From Candidatus Nanoarchaeia archaeon (GTDB taxonomy: Archaea > Nanobdellota > Nanobdellia > Woesearchaeales > SKIA01): a stretch of DNA of 64,000 bases. Position 1 is the stretch's first letter. Each line of letters begins with the position of its first letter. This document shows, in pieces, positions 8,699 to 16,789 of the stretch. The stretch covers positions 1 to 64,000 of the forward strand of contig JANQNG010000016.1 of assembly GCA_028279685.1 (NCBI GenBank), read 5' to 3'. Position numbers and translations under genes: made by a program. The notes beneath the pieces are model-generated. The model did no database searches, had not been told where the DNA came from, and worked only from the letters and a program-made list of their open reading frames with translations.

Positions 8699-9199
8699 TT
8701 ATATGGTTATCGAATATAGATCATCAATCTTTTCCTTTGGAATCATAACAGAATTAAATCTAATAAGTCCTCTGGATGTTTTATAAACCCCTCCAGAAAG
8801 AACATAACTTCTGGGATTTTCCTCTTCTAATTTTCCAACATCAAAGGATTTTCCTTCTTTCCTTAATAAAAATACTAAATCACCAACGTTAGCCTTAGCA
8901 AACTTCTCCGGAGAATTCTCTCTTGGATTAACAGTTCTAATTTCTTCAATAAATCCGGTTGGTATTTGATATTCCTCTCCCTTTGGTTCAAATTTCCCCC
9001 ATTTACCATAAAGTTTTTCTGCAACAGCAACACTCTTGAAAACATGGTTTCTCCTATATTCTCCATCGTATATTCCAACAACAATCACATTCCCAGCTTG
9101 AACAATAGAGAAATTATGAATCATAAAATTTGCATTAACAACGCCTATTTGTTTCTCTGCAGACCCAATAAATTCAGTTGTATCCTCTAAGCAAGCCAT
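8699..9199 (-). CDS. Protein of unknown function (beta-rich, 166 aa)
   Basis: The start ATG at 9199 is chosen because AAAGGTGA lies 5 nt upstream. Earlier in-frame starts would bury that ribosome site. The protein alternates beta strands (NANFMIHNFSIVQAGNVIVVGIYDG) with a lysine-rich middle, and a LVFLLRKEGK segment precedes the C-terminus. There are no membrane segments and no known motif. It forms a likely operon with the following leftward 293-residue gene. Confidence 0.6.
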   Translation of the reverse strand: MACLEDTTEFIGSAEKQIGVVNANFMIHNFSIVQAGNVIVVGIYDGEYRRNHVFKSVAVAEKLYGKWGKFEPKGEEYQIPTGFIEEIRTVNPRENSPEKFAKANVGDLVFLLRKEGKSFDVGKLEEENPRSYVLSGGVYKTSRGLIRFNSVMIPKEKIDDLYSITI

Positions 9200-9252
9200 T
9201 ATCATCACCTTTGATTTCTTACCCAGCAGTAAGTATGACTCATATTTAAGGC

Positions 9253-9639
9253 TTACGAAGCTCTAATAAGTACTTTCCGCACTCTAGGACCGTCAAATTC
9301 GCAGAAGAAGATACTCTGCCAAGTACCTAATTGCAGCTTACCATTCTTTACTATTATTTGCACGGAAGAACCCATCAATGAAGCTTTGATATGCGCATCA
9401 GCATTTCCTTCTGCATGTTTATACTCACCACTATGAGGAACAAGCTCCTCTAATTTTCTAAGCATATCTGCCTGTACGCTCGGATCAGCACCCTCATTAA
9501 TAGTAATGCCTGCAGTCGTATGAGGGACAAAACAAGTAACCACTCCTTCCTTAATCTCTTTCACAAATGCTTCAATTTCAGAGGTGATGTCAATAAATTG
9601 ATTTCTTTTAGAAGATGTAACTTTTATCTGTGAGATCAT
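9253..9639 (-). CDS. yjbQ: YjbQ family protein (UPF0047)
   Basis: This is the 128-residue YjbQ/UPF0047 fold. The family signature is clear: PHTTAGITINEGADPSV, HAEGNADAHIKASLMG and LQLGTWQSIFFCEFDGPR, with the conserved His and Glu residues that form the metal or phosphate site. Members show weak thiamine-phosphate-synthase activity in vitro, but the true substrate is unresolved. It begins 23 nt after the stop of thyX on the same strand, so it probably shares the thyX-tmk transcript. Confidence 0.9.
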   Translation of the reverse strand: MISQIKVTSSKRNQFIDITSEIEAFVKEIKEGVVTCFVPHTTAGITINEGADPSVQADMLRKLEELVPHSGEYKHAEGNADAHIKASLMGSSVQIIVKNGKLQLGTWQSIFFCEFDGPRVRKVLIRAS

Positions 9640-9662
9640 AAAAAAAGAAAGAAAACAAACTA

Positions 9663-11222
9663 TTAATACTTTATGGAATTACCTGAAAGCGTTTCCTTCA
9701 TATCATAAAACTTATCTTTGCCACATGCTCCTCGAAGCGTAAGAGGAGAGTGCTCTTTCATAAGCGTTACATATTCCTTTACTAATCTTCTGATATCCCA
9801 TTGCGCAGGAAGATTCATTCTCTCAGCTGCCCATGCATGAATTTGTCTATTATTCGCATCAAGCAACACTCTTCTTCTGTGTGCATTCGTCAATGCATAT
9901 TCTGCCACGCTTTGTGAGATTCCTTCACTAATCATCTTTATATACAATGCAGATGAAGTATCAATGACCTTTTTGAACTCTTCAGCAAGTCCTGTGGCCT
10001 CTATTGAAGGAGGTATTGTATATCCTAAATCCAAATTATACGCTTGTGGAATAACAGTATTCATTCTATGTCTCTTAAACTGTGCAAAGGCACTTGAGCT
10101 CATCACAAACTGTGCAACACGATCACCTAACTCATATTCTCTTAATACAGGATCATGTTTCTCCTGATATTTTCTTGCAAGAAAATCAAGTTGATCCCGA
10201 TCCCATGAAGTCATATGCTTATTCACAAGATTTAAACAAATTTCATAATCAAGATTACTTGATGAGAAAATAAGTCCTGCTATTATTGCAGCATCTCTTT
10301 TCAAACCGTCTTGTACAATGACTTCTTCAGAAAAATCAATTCCATTAAAGTTAGGACCATATTTCTTTTTTATCAAATGACCTACATGCTCTTTCAACTC
10401 ATTTCTCGTCTTGAGAAAGTAAGAAGTTGGGATAGTATACTTGACAACCGTAGGTGCAATTCCTTCGACTGCAGCATAGAGTTTTTCTCCGATTTCAACT
10501 TCTTCTGTAACGTGAGAGCTTTTTAGCACAGTTATCAGCACCTCAAGATTTCTTGCAGATGTTGTCATACCTAATTGTGCTTGCGTTGCTATGCTCAAAG
10601 GATATCGCGCATCTTCCTTGCCCAATCCTTCAATTGTTCCTTTTTGTCTTTTCGTGTTATCTTCACAGTCAAGAGATTTGAATAAATCTTTATAATCTTG
10701 CTCATTGTGCCATTGGATGAGCGTCTCAAGGTGTTTTCTATAGAAACTATTACCTAATTCTACGACTTTAATAAATTCATCTTCAAGAGGCGTTCCTTTG
10801 ATCTCAAAAGGAATGTTGAAATCTCCTTCCATTTTAATATAACGCTGAGATTTTTCTGTGTATCCTTGCAATCGTTTGCTCTCAATTGTTTCAATGACTT
10901 TTCTAGAAACTCCAATAATATCAAAATTAAATTGTGCATGCTCTGCTACAGCTCTATGTCCCATTCCTAAGACAATGCCTTTATAGGATTTTCTTGCCTT
11001 CTCCACTTCAACACGTGCTTTCCGCCTCAACAAATGCACATCATCAGGAAATCTTGAGATACGCGCATAAGCAACACTTAATGTTTCGGGAGTAAGTGTT
11101 TTCAGCGTATGTAACGCTTCTGCAATATTCGTCTTATCTACTTCAGGCTCTTCCAGCTTCTGAATAACTTCACTCAACGCATCATAATCAACATTGAATC
11201 CTGCTAATCGTACATCTACCAT
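9663..11222 (-). CDS. thyX: Double-length ThyX-family (flavin-dependent thymidylate synthase-like) protein
   Basis: At 519 residues it is twice the usual ThyX length (about 220-270), with two ThyX-like halves. The N-terminal half has HRAVAEHAQFNFDIIGVSR followed by SKRLQGYTEKSQRY, where the nucleotide-binding RHR motif reads SKR. The C-terminal half has R384-H385-R386 followed by MNTVIPQAYNLDLGY and a conserved tail (RRVLLDANNRQIHAWAAERMNLP). Canonical ThyX makes dTMP from dUMP with methylene-folate, FAD and NADPH in a homotetramer. This fused form would supply two halves per chain, and activity is inferred. The Shine-Dalgarno GGTGA lies before the ATG. The dTMP-kinase-like gene sits just upstream on the same strand. 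Confidence 0.8.
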   Translation of the reverse strand: MVDVRLAGFNVDYDALSEVIQKLEEPEVDKTNIAEALHTLKTLTPETLSVAYARISRFPDDVHLLRRKARVEVEKARKSYKGIVLGMGHRAVAEHAQFNFDIIGVSRKVIETIESKRLQGYTEKSQRYIKMEGDFNIPFEIKGTPLEDEFIKVVELGNSFYRKHLETLIQWHNEQDYKDLFKSLDCEDNTKRQKGTIEGLGKEDARYPLSIATQAQLGMTTSARNLEVLITVLKSSHVTEEVEIGEKLYAAVEGIAPTVVKYTIPTSYFLKTRNELKEHVGHLIKKKYGPNFNGIDFSEEVIVQDGLKRDAAIIAGLIFSSSNLDYEICLNLVNKHMTSWDRDQLDFLARKYQEKHDPVLREYELGDRVAQFVMSSSAFAQFKRHRMNTVIPQAYNLDLGYTIPPSIEATGLAEEFKKVIDTSSALYIKMISEGISQSVAEYALTNAHRRRVLLDANNRQIHAWAAERMNLPAQWDIRRLVKEYVTLMKEHSPLTLRGACGKDKFYDMKETLSGNSIKY

Positions 11223-11240
11223 TATGTATCACCTTCCTCA

Positions 11241-12050
11241 TCAGTATAATTTTTTTCTAGCACGTTCAGACGCCGCTTCAACTAATGCAATTGCTTCTTT
11301 TCTTGTATGCTCAAGAGATATGCCTGTATCAAGAAATAAACATCGCGTTCCTTTCTTCTTGAATAAATGAATTAATTCATCTTTCATGTATTCATCCTTT
11401 ATCTTCATAAGGAAAGGAAGATTCTCAAAAATATTCTCATCATCTTCTTTTCTGTTTTCTAATCTGGATTGCGCTGAAGAAGCATCATATATCGTTGAAA
11501 TAATCAATGCATCAGGAGTATGTTCTAATGCAAATGCATTTCCCGGAATAGCAGCAACATCATCCATTGTTAAAACAGGATCTTCTTTCTGTGTTTTTGA
11601 CTGCATTGGCTGATACACTAAACTTGAACACACATTTCTTGATTGGATGACTGTTTTTCCTCTTCGCAATGCAGGAAAAACGACTCTGTTGTACAGGATG
11701 TATCTGTCTAATGCATAGCCATGCCCTGTCATCAAAGCAGAATGTGTTCTTTTTGTTCCTTTCTGCGTGAGTTCAAGATCAACATCAGCTCCTGATCCCA
11801 CTCTTGAATGCTCTCTGCACACCAATACATCAAAGTCATCAGGATTAATATAATATGGATTTGGCTTGTAATTAAGAGAAGGATTATCGAAATCTGGATG
11901 ATAATGCATCGCTTTTCGAACTTCATCTAAATCAAGAATATGTTTCCCCTGTCTATCAAAATGCTCTATAACAGCACGTACTCCTGTATCTTTGCCAATA
12001 CCATCTAAACCTTCGAATACTGCCCAAAAGCCTGGAAATTGATGCACCAT
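11241..12050 (-). CDS. Thymidylate kinase-like P-loop protein
   Basis: It has 269 residues, longer than typical dTMP kinase (about 200-215). The P-loop reads FEGLDGIGKDTG, matching the dTMP kinase GLDGxGKST pattern with a changed tail. A SRNVCSSLVYQP segment matches the DR(Y/H)..S..AYQ region, and an arginine-containing lid follows. A charged insert at about residues 35-90 has no counterpart I recognise. It ends 18 nt before thyX, which supports a role in dTMP to dTDP conversion. Shine-Dalgarno AGGGGG lies just before the ATG. Confidence 0.75.
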   Translation of the reverse strand: MVHQFPGFWAVFEGLDGIGKDTGVRAVIEHFDRQGKHILDLDEVRKAMHYHPDFDNPSLNYKPNPYYINPDDFDVLVCREHSRVGSGADVDLELTQKGTKRTHSALMTGHGYALDRYILYNRVVFPALRRGKTVIQSRNVCSSLVYQPMQSKTQKEDPVLTMDDVAAIPGNAFALEHTPDALIISTIYDASSAQSRLENRKEDDENIFENLPFLMKIKDEYMKDELIHLFKKKGTRCLFLDTGISLEHTRKEAIALVEAASERARKKLY

Positions 12051-12241
12051 ATTTTCCCCCTAGAACCGTCAAATTCCATTTCCTATATATAAGTTTCTAC
12101 TCCAAAGTCGATATAATCACGAACTATAGAAAATAAATATATAAAGAAGATCACTTTCTCGCTTTCTGTGCAAGTCCTAGGAGGGCACTACAAAAGCCAT
12201 GGATAGAATATTTGAAATTTTCAGATAAGAGCTATATTTCT
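12051..12241 (-). promoter_or_regulatory. Promoter region of the tmk-thyX-yjbQ operon
   Basis: A TATA element on the minus strand occupies 12083-12092 (CTTATATATA read leftward), about 35 nt before the kinase start, which leaves a short leader with a ribosome site. Further upstream, GAAAATAAA at 12129-12137, preceded by CTATA, matches one half of the inverted repeat found between divergent promoters at 26045, 29494 and 53313. Otherwise I see no gene here. Confidence 0.4.
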
Positions 12242-12751
12242 TTAATCTTGGGTTGCCAGAACTTTTTCATTTTCTGTAATAATGTTGAGATCGTAGCTGT
12301 AATGATAAATAAGCAAGCCTTGACGTACATATATGCTGTACTTAGGTTTGTTATCAACAAATATTTTTGCATCAGTAATTTGAGTTCTTTGAGGACTTTC
12401 TATCAGTTTAGTATTTTTTAATATATCATAATCATCAACACCATTTCTACAAGATTCCAAATAGTCCAAAATTCTTCTTGTACTTTTCTTTGACCAAGGC
12501 TTACGAAGATAAATCTCTTGTTCCCCCTCAATATGGAGAATGTTATTATGGTCATAGAAGTCTTTTATAAGATCCTCCAATAGAATATCTTTACTAAGGA
12601 GTCTTACAGCAAAACTACCAAGTAATTGACATTTTTTGGGGGATAATGTAAATAGGTGAGTTGTATAGCTTTGAAAGAAAGTATCAAATACTCCTTGCTG
12701 TATGTCTATTATTTCCGTTTTGAATGGCACTTTAAACGATAATAGCTTCAT
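12242..12751 (-). CDS. Protein of unknown function (169 aa)
   Basis: The frame is open further upstream, but the ATG at 12751 (MKLLSFKVPF) lies 26 nt from a TATA element near 12778, and the upstream extension is an AT-rich promoter translated as hydrophobic residues, so I use 12751. The protein is mixed alpha/beta, soluble, with a basic patch (RKPWSKKSTRRILDYL). No family recognised. Confidence 0.55.
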   Translation of the reverse strand: MKLLSFKVPFKTEIIDIQQGVFDTFFQSYTTHLFTLSPKKCQLLGSFAVRLLSKDILLEDLIKDFYDHNNILHIEGEQEIYLRKPWSKKSTRRILDYLESCRNGVDDYDILKNTKLIESPQRTQITDAKIFVDNKPKYSIYVRQGLLIYHYSYDLNIITENEKVLATQD

Positions 12752-12917
12752 ATTTAATATTATAAATTCAAATAATATAAATATTACCATTTAGAGTTAT
12801 ATTGCTAAATCATACAGCCAGTGATATAACATATCCCATAAAGCATAGATACACTATTAGAAGTAAGTATGTCTTTTAATTAATGCAAAAATGTTTTTCC
12901 TGGTTGTGTTCTATTCA

Positions 12918-14153
12918 TCATGCCTCATCCTGCCTAAATGCTTCTCCTTTTTTCAGGCAGCTTTCTGCTTTTCCTAGTTCATATCCTAAATACGCAGCAT
13001 GCGCATGAAAACTGAAGAAATCTGCTGATGCAATCTTCTTATAGAGCTTTTGGCCGTTAGTACCTGAGAATTTTTCAATCAGTTCACCTTCAATACTTCT
13101 GTATTCGACAACAATCTTCTTATTCTCTATGAAGATGATATAGTTTCCTTTTGGATCAAGATTCAACCTCTCAATATATGCCTTACTGTCCTTGACTAAA
13201 ACGTATACTTTATCCCAGTCCTTTTCTTCAATGTATGCATTCACTATATGCACGGTGATGCTCCCTAAACCATAAGTTGTTCCCAGTTCCTTGTTCAGCC
13301 GTTCACATACCTTTTTTTGTAATTGCTCTAACCCTAATAGTATCCCTTGTAATTCTTTGTACAACTCAACACTTTTGCCTTCATAACTCACCATCACTTT
13401 GTCATGAATTATGGTGAAGGTTATTCCTGCAGCGGATGCACGATGTGAATAAGGATTTTTTTCGAGCTCGGAGAGTATGGGCGCAATATCAAGCTCAAGC
13501 AAGGAAGCTTTCGCATTCAGTTTTTTTGATATCTTAGGGACGGTGATTAAAAGATTCAAATATTCTTTATTGTAGTATTTCTTTTCTGTGATTTTCTCGA
13601 CGCCAAAGTTCATCACATAATTCAGTGCTTTTAGCCAAGCAGCATAGGCATCTTCTTCATAGAGATAATGCCCTGATACTTGTGAAGGAATAGTACTTAC
13701 TTTGCTCTCATGAAGGAAGTTAATCTCGATAGGCTTGCCATATGGCTTTTCTTCTCCTGAAATCTCTTTGAGTTTTGCAGCAACTTGATCAGCACTTTGT
13801 TTTTGCAAATCAATAAGTTGCACGTTTTTTCGAAGAATATCTATGTATTGTTTCTCAATCAAGATTCTGATTTTTGTATCGGGAATAAATCCATCTTGGA
13901 CTCCCCGTTCCCATAAATTAAGCAAATGGAGATCAGAACTCACTAAGGAAGAACCCCAAAGCACCAAGTACTTAATATCTGGATTTCTTAACAACGTCTG
14001 GAGCAGAAAATTAATACCATTGCTACTATAGAGATTACCAATGATTGCGTATTGCTTCGAATCAAGTTCTTTGACTAATTGTTCCTTGTCTGACCAGAAT
14101 GTGCAGATAGCAATATTTGCATTCTCATTCCCCACATGGATGTCTTTAAGCAT
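12918..14153 (-). CDS. MtrA-like / DUF4346 protein
   Basis: The 411 residues look like three parts. The N-terminus (GNENANIAICTFWSDKEQL, then AIIGNLYSSNGINFLLQTLL and IKYLVLWGSSL) resembles the corrinoid-pathway MtrA fold. A middle region follows. The C-terminus (LDPKGNYIIFIEN ... HAAYLGYELGKAESCLKKG) matches DUF4346. Such proteins accompany tetrahydropterin and thymidylate metabolism in some archaea, but no reaction is established and the MtrA cobamide histidine context is not obvious. A TATA box lies 26 nt from the ATG, so the mRNA is probably leaderless. Family assignment rests on recalled pattern only. Confidence 0.6.
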   Translation of the reverse strand: MLKDIHVGNENANIAICTFWSDKEQLVKELDSKQYAIIGNLYSSNGINFLLQTLLRNPDIKYLVLWGSSLVSSDLHLLNLWERGVQDGFIPDTKIRILIEKQYIDILRKNVQLIDLQKQSADQVAAKLKEISGEEKPYGKPIEINFLHESKVSTIPSQVSGHYLYEEDAYAAWLKALNYVMNFGVEKITEKKYYNKEYLNLLITVPKISKKLNAKASLLELDIAPILSELEKNPYSHRASAAGITFTIIHDKVMVSYEGKSVELYKELQGILLGLEQLQKKVCERLNKELGTTYGLGSITVHIVNAYIEEKDWDKVYVLVKDSKAYIERLNLDPKGNYIIFIENKKIVVEYRSIEGELIEKFSGTNGQKLYKKIASADFFSFHAHAAYLGYELGKAESCLKKGEAFRQDEA

Positions 14154-14217
14154 AGAAATGTTATTTTAAGACAGAATATAAAGTTTTTGTGAGTGTTCTA
14201 CCCAAGAATTACTCTTA

Positions 14218-14961
14218 CTACTCACTCATCTTCCAGACTTGCTCAAATATCTTCCTCTGAAGTGATGCATTACTCTCTTCTCTAATATAAACTCCTAATT
14301 GTTCTTTTTCATTAGCCTTAATCAAAACAACGGCGTCATCAAGGATAAAATAAGTACCTTCATCACTCTTAATTACTTTATTATTAAATCTTGTTTCTCG
14401 TAACTCTTTTTTATCTCTCCTTTTCATCTCCTTTGTTAATTTTGATTTCTCAGTTATTATTTTTACTCTAATTCTCCTTTCTTTTCTCTTTCTTCTAAAT
14501 TGAAGATGAAACGTAGGAAGAAAATGAAGCGTCTTTTCAGAAACATACCCATAAATTGTTTTATGTTCATTTTCCACCAATTTTGAAACAACAGTCTTAA
14601 ATCCATCAACCCCTTCATAAACCTCTATCTTCGGCTTTGACAGAGCCATCTTCTGTAAAGATTCCAAATCTGGAAGTATCTCTTGAACAGTCTCAACCTT
14701 TTGTCTTCTATCCTCATCAATAATCTCTATGATTGTTTTGGGTTGGGTTGCACTATAATATTTAACACCAGATTTTATTACTTCACTCATGTATCCTTTC
14801 TGTTGAAGCAATTTTAATAGATAGTAAACCGCCTCTCTTCCAACATGAGCTTTTTTAGCGATATCACTAGCTTTAGCCAAACCCAATTTCAAAGAAGCAA
14901 GATAAATTAAAGCTTCCTTCTTACTCATTCCTAATTTCTCCAGCTCAGCTTCTAAAACCAT
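14218..14961 (-). CDS. TrmB-family transcriptional regulator
   Basis: The 247-residue protein has an N-terminal TrmB winged helix (LGMSKKEALIYLASLKLG, then ASDIAKKAHVGREAVYYLLKLLQQKGYM), a coiled linker and a C-terminal PLD-like effector domain (IEVYEGVDGFKTVVSKLV; VKIITEKSK; ILDDAVVLIKAN). TrmB-like factors are archaeal sugar- or metabolite-responsive repressors/activators. The effector here is unknown. A TATA box lies 24-26 nt before the ATG. The downstream neighbour on the same strand is the DUF4346 gene, 64 nt away with its own TATA. Confidence 0.85.
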   Translation of the reverse strand: MVLEAELEKLGMSKKEALIYLASLKLGLAKASDIAKKAHVGREAVYYLLKLLQQKGYMSEVIKSGVKYYSATQPKTIIEIIDEDRRQKVETVQEILPDLESLQKMALSKPKIEVYEGVDGFKTVVSKLVENEHKTIYGYVSEKTLHFLPTFHLQFRRKRKERRIRVKIITEKSKLTKEMKRRDKKELRETRFNNKVIKSDEGTYFILDDAVVLIKANEKEQLGVYIREESNASLQRKIFEQVWKMSE

Positions 14962-15067
14962 ACTATAAGAAAAAAAGCCATGTTTATAATTCTTTCTATT
15001 TTGTAGTAAAAATTTTTACACCATAATCATAAATACTAATAGAGATAACGATTATCAGTGATGAAAA

Positions 15068-15517
15068 ATGGTAAATCAGTTTGATAAACTTGTGGAGATT
15101 GTAAAAAGAGAGATTCGAACTTGTGATCCCTCTCATCTGGAAAGAGAATATTTAACTGGTGAAACAATCCCAAAATACATCCCCCAATGGTCTATGTTCC
15201 ATGATGCTGAAATGTACGCTACAAACGACATATTAGAAGGACACGCAAGAGCTACAACTATTAAGATTAGCTTTGGAAATAAACCTATTAATCTATGGTG
15301 CTTGAAAGCAGGTCAAATAGGAGATGAAACATACAGATATACAATCTCTGTTGGAAATACCTGTTTATATCCTTCATCTAATCCGTCTGAAGAACGTCAA
15401 CATCACAATATTTGCAGAGATCTACACATAGAAGCAGATAAGAAATTAAGTGAATATGAGAGGGTCAGAAAAAAAGAGGAAGCTATTAATTCTTTCTTAG
15501 ATAACCACACAGAGTAA
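15068..15517 (+). CDS. Protein of unknown function (149 aa)
   Basis: A soluble protein with no recognised family. It has scattered His and Cys (RTCDPSH, LWCLKAG, HHNICRDLHIEADKK), which may bind metal, but the spacing matches no motif I know. An earlier ATG at 15061 reads into a stop after seven codons, so 15068 is the start. A short inverted repeat GATAA-CGA-TTATC (15044-15056) lies just upstream. Confidence 0.55.
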   Translation: MVNQFDKLVEIVKREIRTCDPSHLEREYLTGETIPKYIPQWSMFHDAEMYATNDILEGHARATTIKISFGNKPINLWCLKAGQIGDETYRYTISVGNTCLYPSSNPSEERQHHNICRDLHIEADKKLSEYERVRKKEEAINSFLDNHTE

Positions 15518-15548
15518 TCAATAATTAAAACAACTAAGTAAAAGCTGA

Positions 15549-15890
15549 TTATAATCCTTCGAAACCAAACGATGTCAAAACATCTTTTATTTCACTAATT
15601 ATTTTTTGCTGATCTTTTTTCTCAGACATACGAACAAACTTGATGAGTAGATGAGCTAATTCTTCTTCTGTGCCAAACTTAAGCATATGCCCATCAGCAA
15701 TACAATAGAACCTAAATTTCTTATATTTAATTTCTTTAATGACAACGTTTCCAACATGAGCTAGTTCTTTTCCTTTGTAAGGATGATCTTCTAATGATTC
15801 CATTAAATCAACAACTTTATTGGCTTCGGCCTTACTAAATTTCTTTTCAAGCTGTTTGAACAACTGCTCTGAAATAACTACTTTAGGCAT
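15549..15890 (-). CDS. RelE/ParE-like toxin
   Basis: The 113 residues fit the RelE/ParE fold: an N-terminal helix pair (SEQLFKQLEKKFSKAEANKVVDLMESL), then DHPYKGKEL and a beta sheet (VVIKEIKYKKFRFYCIADG) with basic and aromatic residues that would face the mRNA in a ribosome-dependent RNase. The C-terminal helix is unusually long (DQQKIISEIKDVLTSF). It overlaps the upstream small gene by 8 bp, typical of type II toxin-antitoxin operons. Toxicity itself is inferred. Confidence 0.75.
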   Translation of the reverse strand: MPKVVISEQLFKQLEKKFSKAEANKVVDLMESLEDHPYKGKELAHVGNVVIKEIKYKKFRFYCIADGHMLKFGTEEELAHLLIKFVRMSEKKDQQKIISEIKDVLTSFGFEGL

Positions 15891-16077
15891 CTTTTAACCT
15901 TTTTCTAGCCTCATCTATGCTTATGCTATCTGAAGTATCATATAAATAATCTCTAAGAATGTTCTTACTGGTGTATTCATACATCCTTCTGATCACATCT
16001 TCATACGATTCTCCAGCCTTACCTAAATTCGCAATTTTCTCTTTCATTTCCTTCGATATGGATATTGTAGTTGCCAT
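15883..16077 (-). CDS. Antitoxin partner of RelE-like toxin
   Basis: A 64-residue protein beginning MATTISISKEMKEKIANLG followed by GESYEDVIRRMYEY, the pattern of small archaeal VapB/RelB-like antitoxins with a short strand then helices (ribbon-helix-helix-like). The ATG at 16077 is preferred over one 18 nt upstream because the TATA element at 16101-16107 lies 26 nt before it. The space between is filled by three exact copies of CCATAGAAT. It overlaps the toxin gene. Confidence 0.7.
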   Translation of the reverse strand: MATTISISKEMKEKIANLGKAGESYEDVIRRMYEYTSKNILRDYLYDTSDSISIDEARKRLKDA

Positions 16078-16100
16078 AGAATCCATAGAATCCATAGAAT
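16074..16100. repeat. Three perfect 9-bp tandem repeats at the antitoxin start
   Basis: CCATAGAAT occurs at 16074-16082, 16083-16091 and 16092-16100 with no mismatch, between the TATA box and the start codon of the antitoxin. It would be transcribed only in part. It may be an operator, or a length-variable tract that alters spacing and expression by slippage. Confidence 0.8.
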
Positions 16101-16161
16101 ATATAAACTTTGTGATTTTTGTTATATAGAGTATTTAAATCTATACAAAATAATATAAGAG

Positions 16162-16470
16162 TTACTTTGTGTATTTTTTATCTAAAAATGAATAATCAGA
16201 CTTATTGGCGTTGGTCATTGCAAAGAAAGGGCAACGTTTCTCTTTACCATAACATAAGCACCTAAATTGAGGAATCCTTTCTTTATTTTGGTTTACACAC
16301 CATCTAGGTCTTTCTTTTGGCGAAATATAGTCTTTGTTTATTTTTACTTCCTTTTTACCTGTCTTTAATGTTTTGAAATCTATCACTTCATAAAACGTAT
16401 GTTTCTTCTTGCTTAAACTACCAAAAAGACAGAATCCTTCTAATATAATATGACTCCAAGAACCCATCAT
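16162..16470 (-). CDS. Small cysteine-containing protein, third gene of a toxin-antitoxin-like operon
   Basis: A 102-residue basic protein with a C-terminal cysteine group (WCVNQ...FRCLCYGKEKRCPFF) that could bind zinc or an iron-sulfur cluster. It starts one base after the stop of the zinc-ribbon/AbrB gene, so the three leftward genes 17067-16162 form one operon. Function unknown. The tight coupling suggests it acts with the toxin-antitoxin pair. Confidence 0.5.
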   Translation of the reverse strand: MMGSWSHIILEGFCLFGSLSKKKHTFYEVIDFKTLKTGKKEVKINKDYISPKERPRWCVNQNKERIPQFRCLCYGKEKRCPFFAMTNANKSDYSFLDKKYTK

Positions 16471-16471
16471 T

Positions 16472-16789
16472 TCACCCTGGTATCACTCGTATCCCTTCAT
16501 CTTCTGGAATGATGGATACTTCTTTGTTGTCCTCGAAATTATATCTCTGCACTAATTCTTTAGGTATTCGTATTCCTAAGCTCATGCCCCACTTAGAAAC
16601 TTTAGCATGAAACTTCTTCATCTCTCTGTATTTTTCTGCGACAGTATGCAATTGATTCATATCGAGGATTTCCTCTTTACATTTTTCACATTTGAAATAA
16701 GTGTATTTAATTCCTTCAGGAGTTTTGGATATTAATTCTTTCATCTGTCCTCTGCATTCAGAACATTTTTTCAGTTTTTTCTGTTTCAT
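16472..16789 (-). CDS. YgiT/MqsA-like antitoxin: zinc ribbon plus AbrB domain
   Basis: The 105 residues hold an N-terminal zinc ribbon (CSECRG and CEKCKE, two CxxC pairs) and a C-terminal AbrB/SpoVT DNA-binding domain (KVSKWGMSLGIRIPKELVQRYNF ... VSIIPEDEGIRVIP). MqsA-type antitoxins bind their toxin through the zinc domain and DNA through the other domain. Here the DNA-binding part is of AbrB type rather than HTH. It overlaps the upstream DUF4258 gene by 4 bp (ATGA), which indicates translational coupling. Confidence 0.75.
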   Translation of the reverse strand: MKQKKLKKCSECRGQMKELISKTPEGIKYTYFKCEKCKEEILDMNQLHTVAEKYREMKKFHAKVSKWGMSLGIRIPKELVQRYNFEDNKEVSIIPEDEGIRVIPG

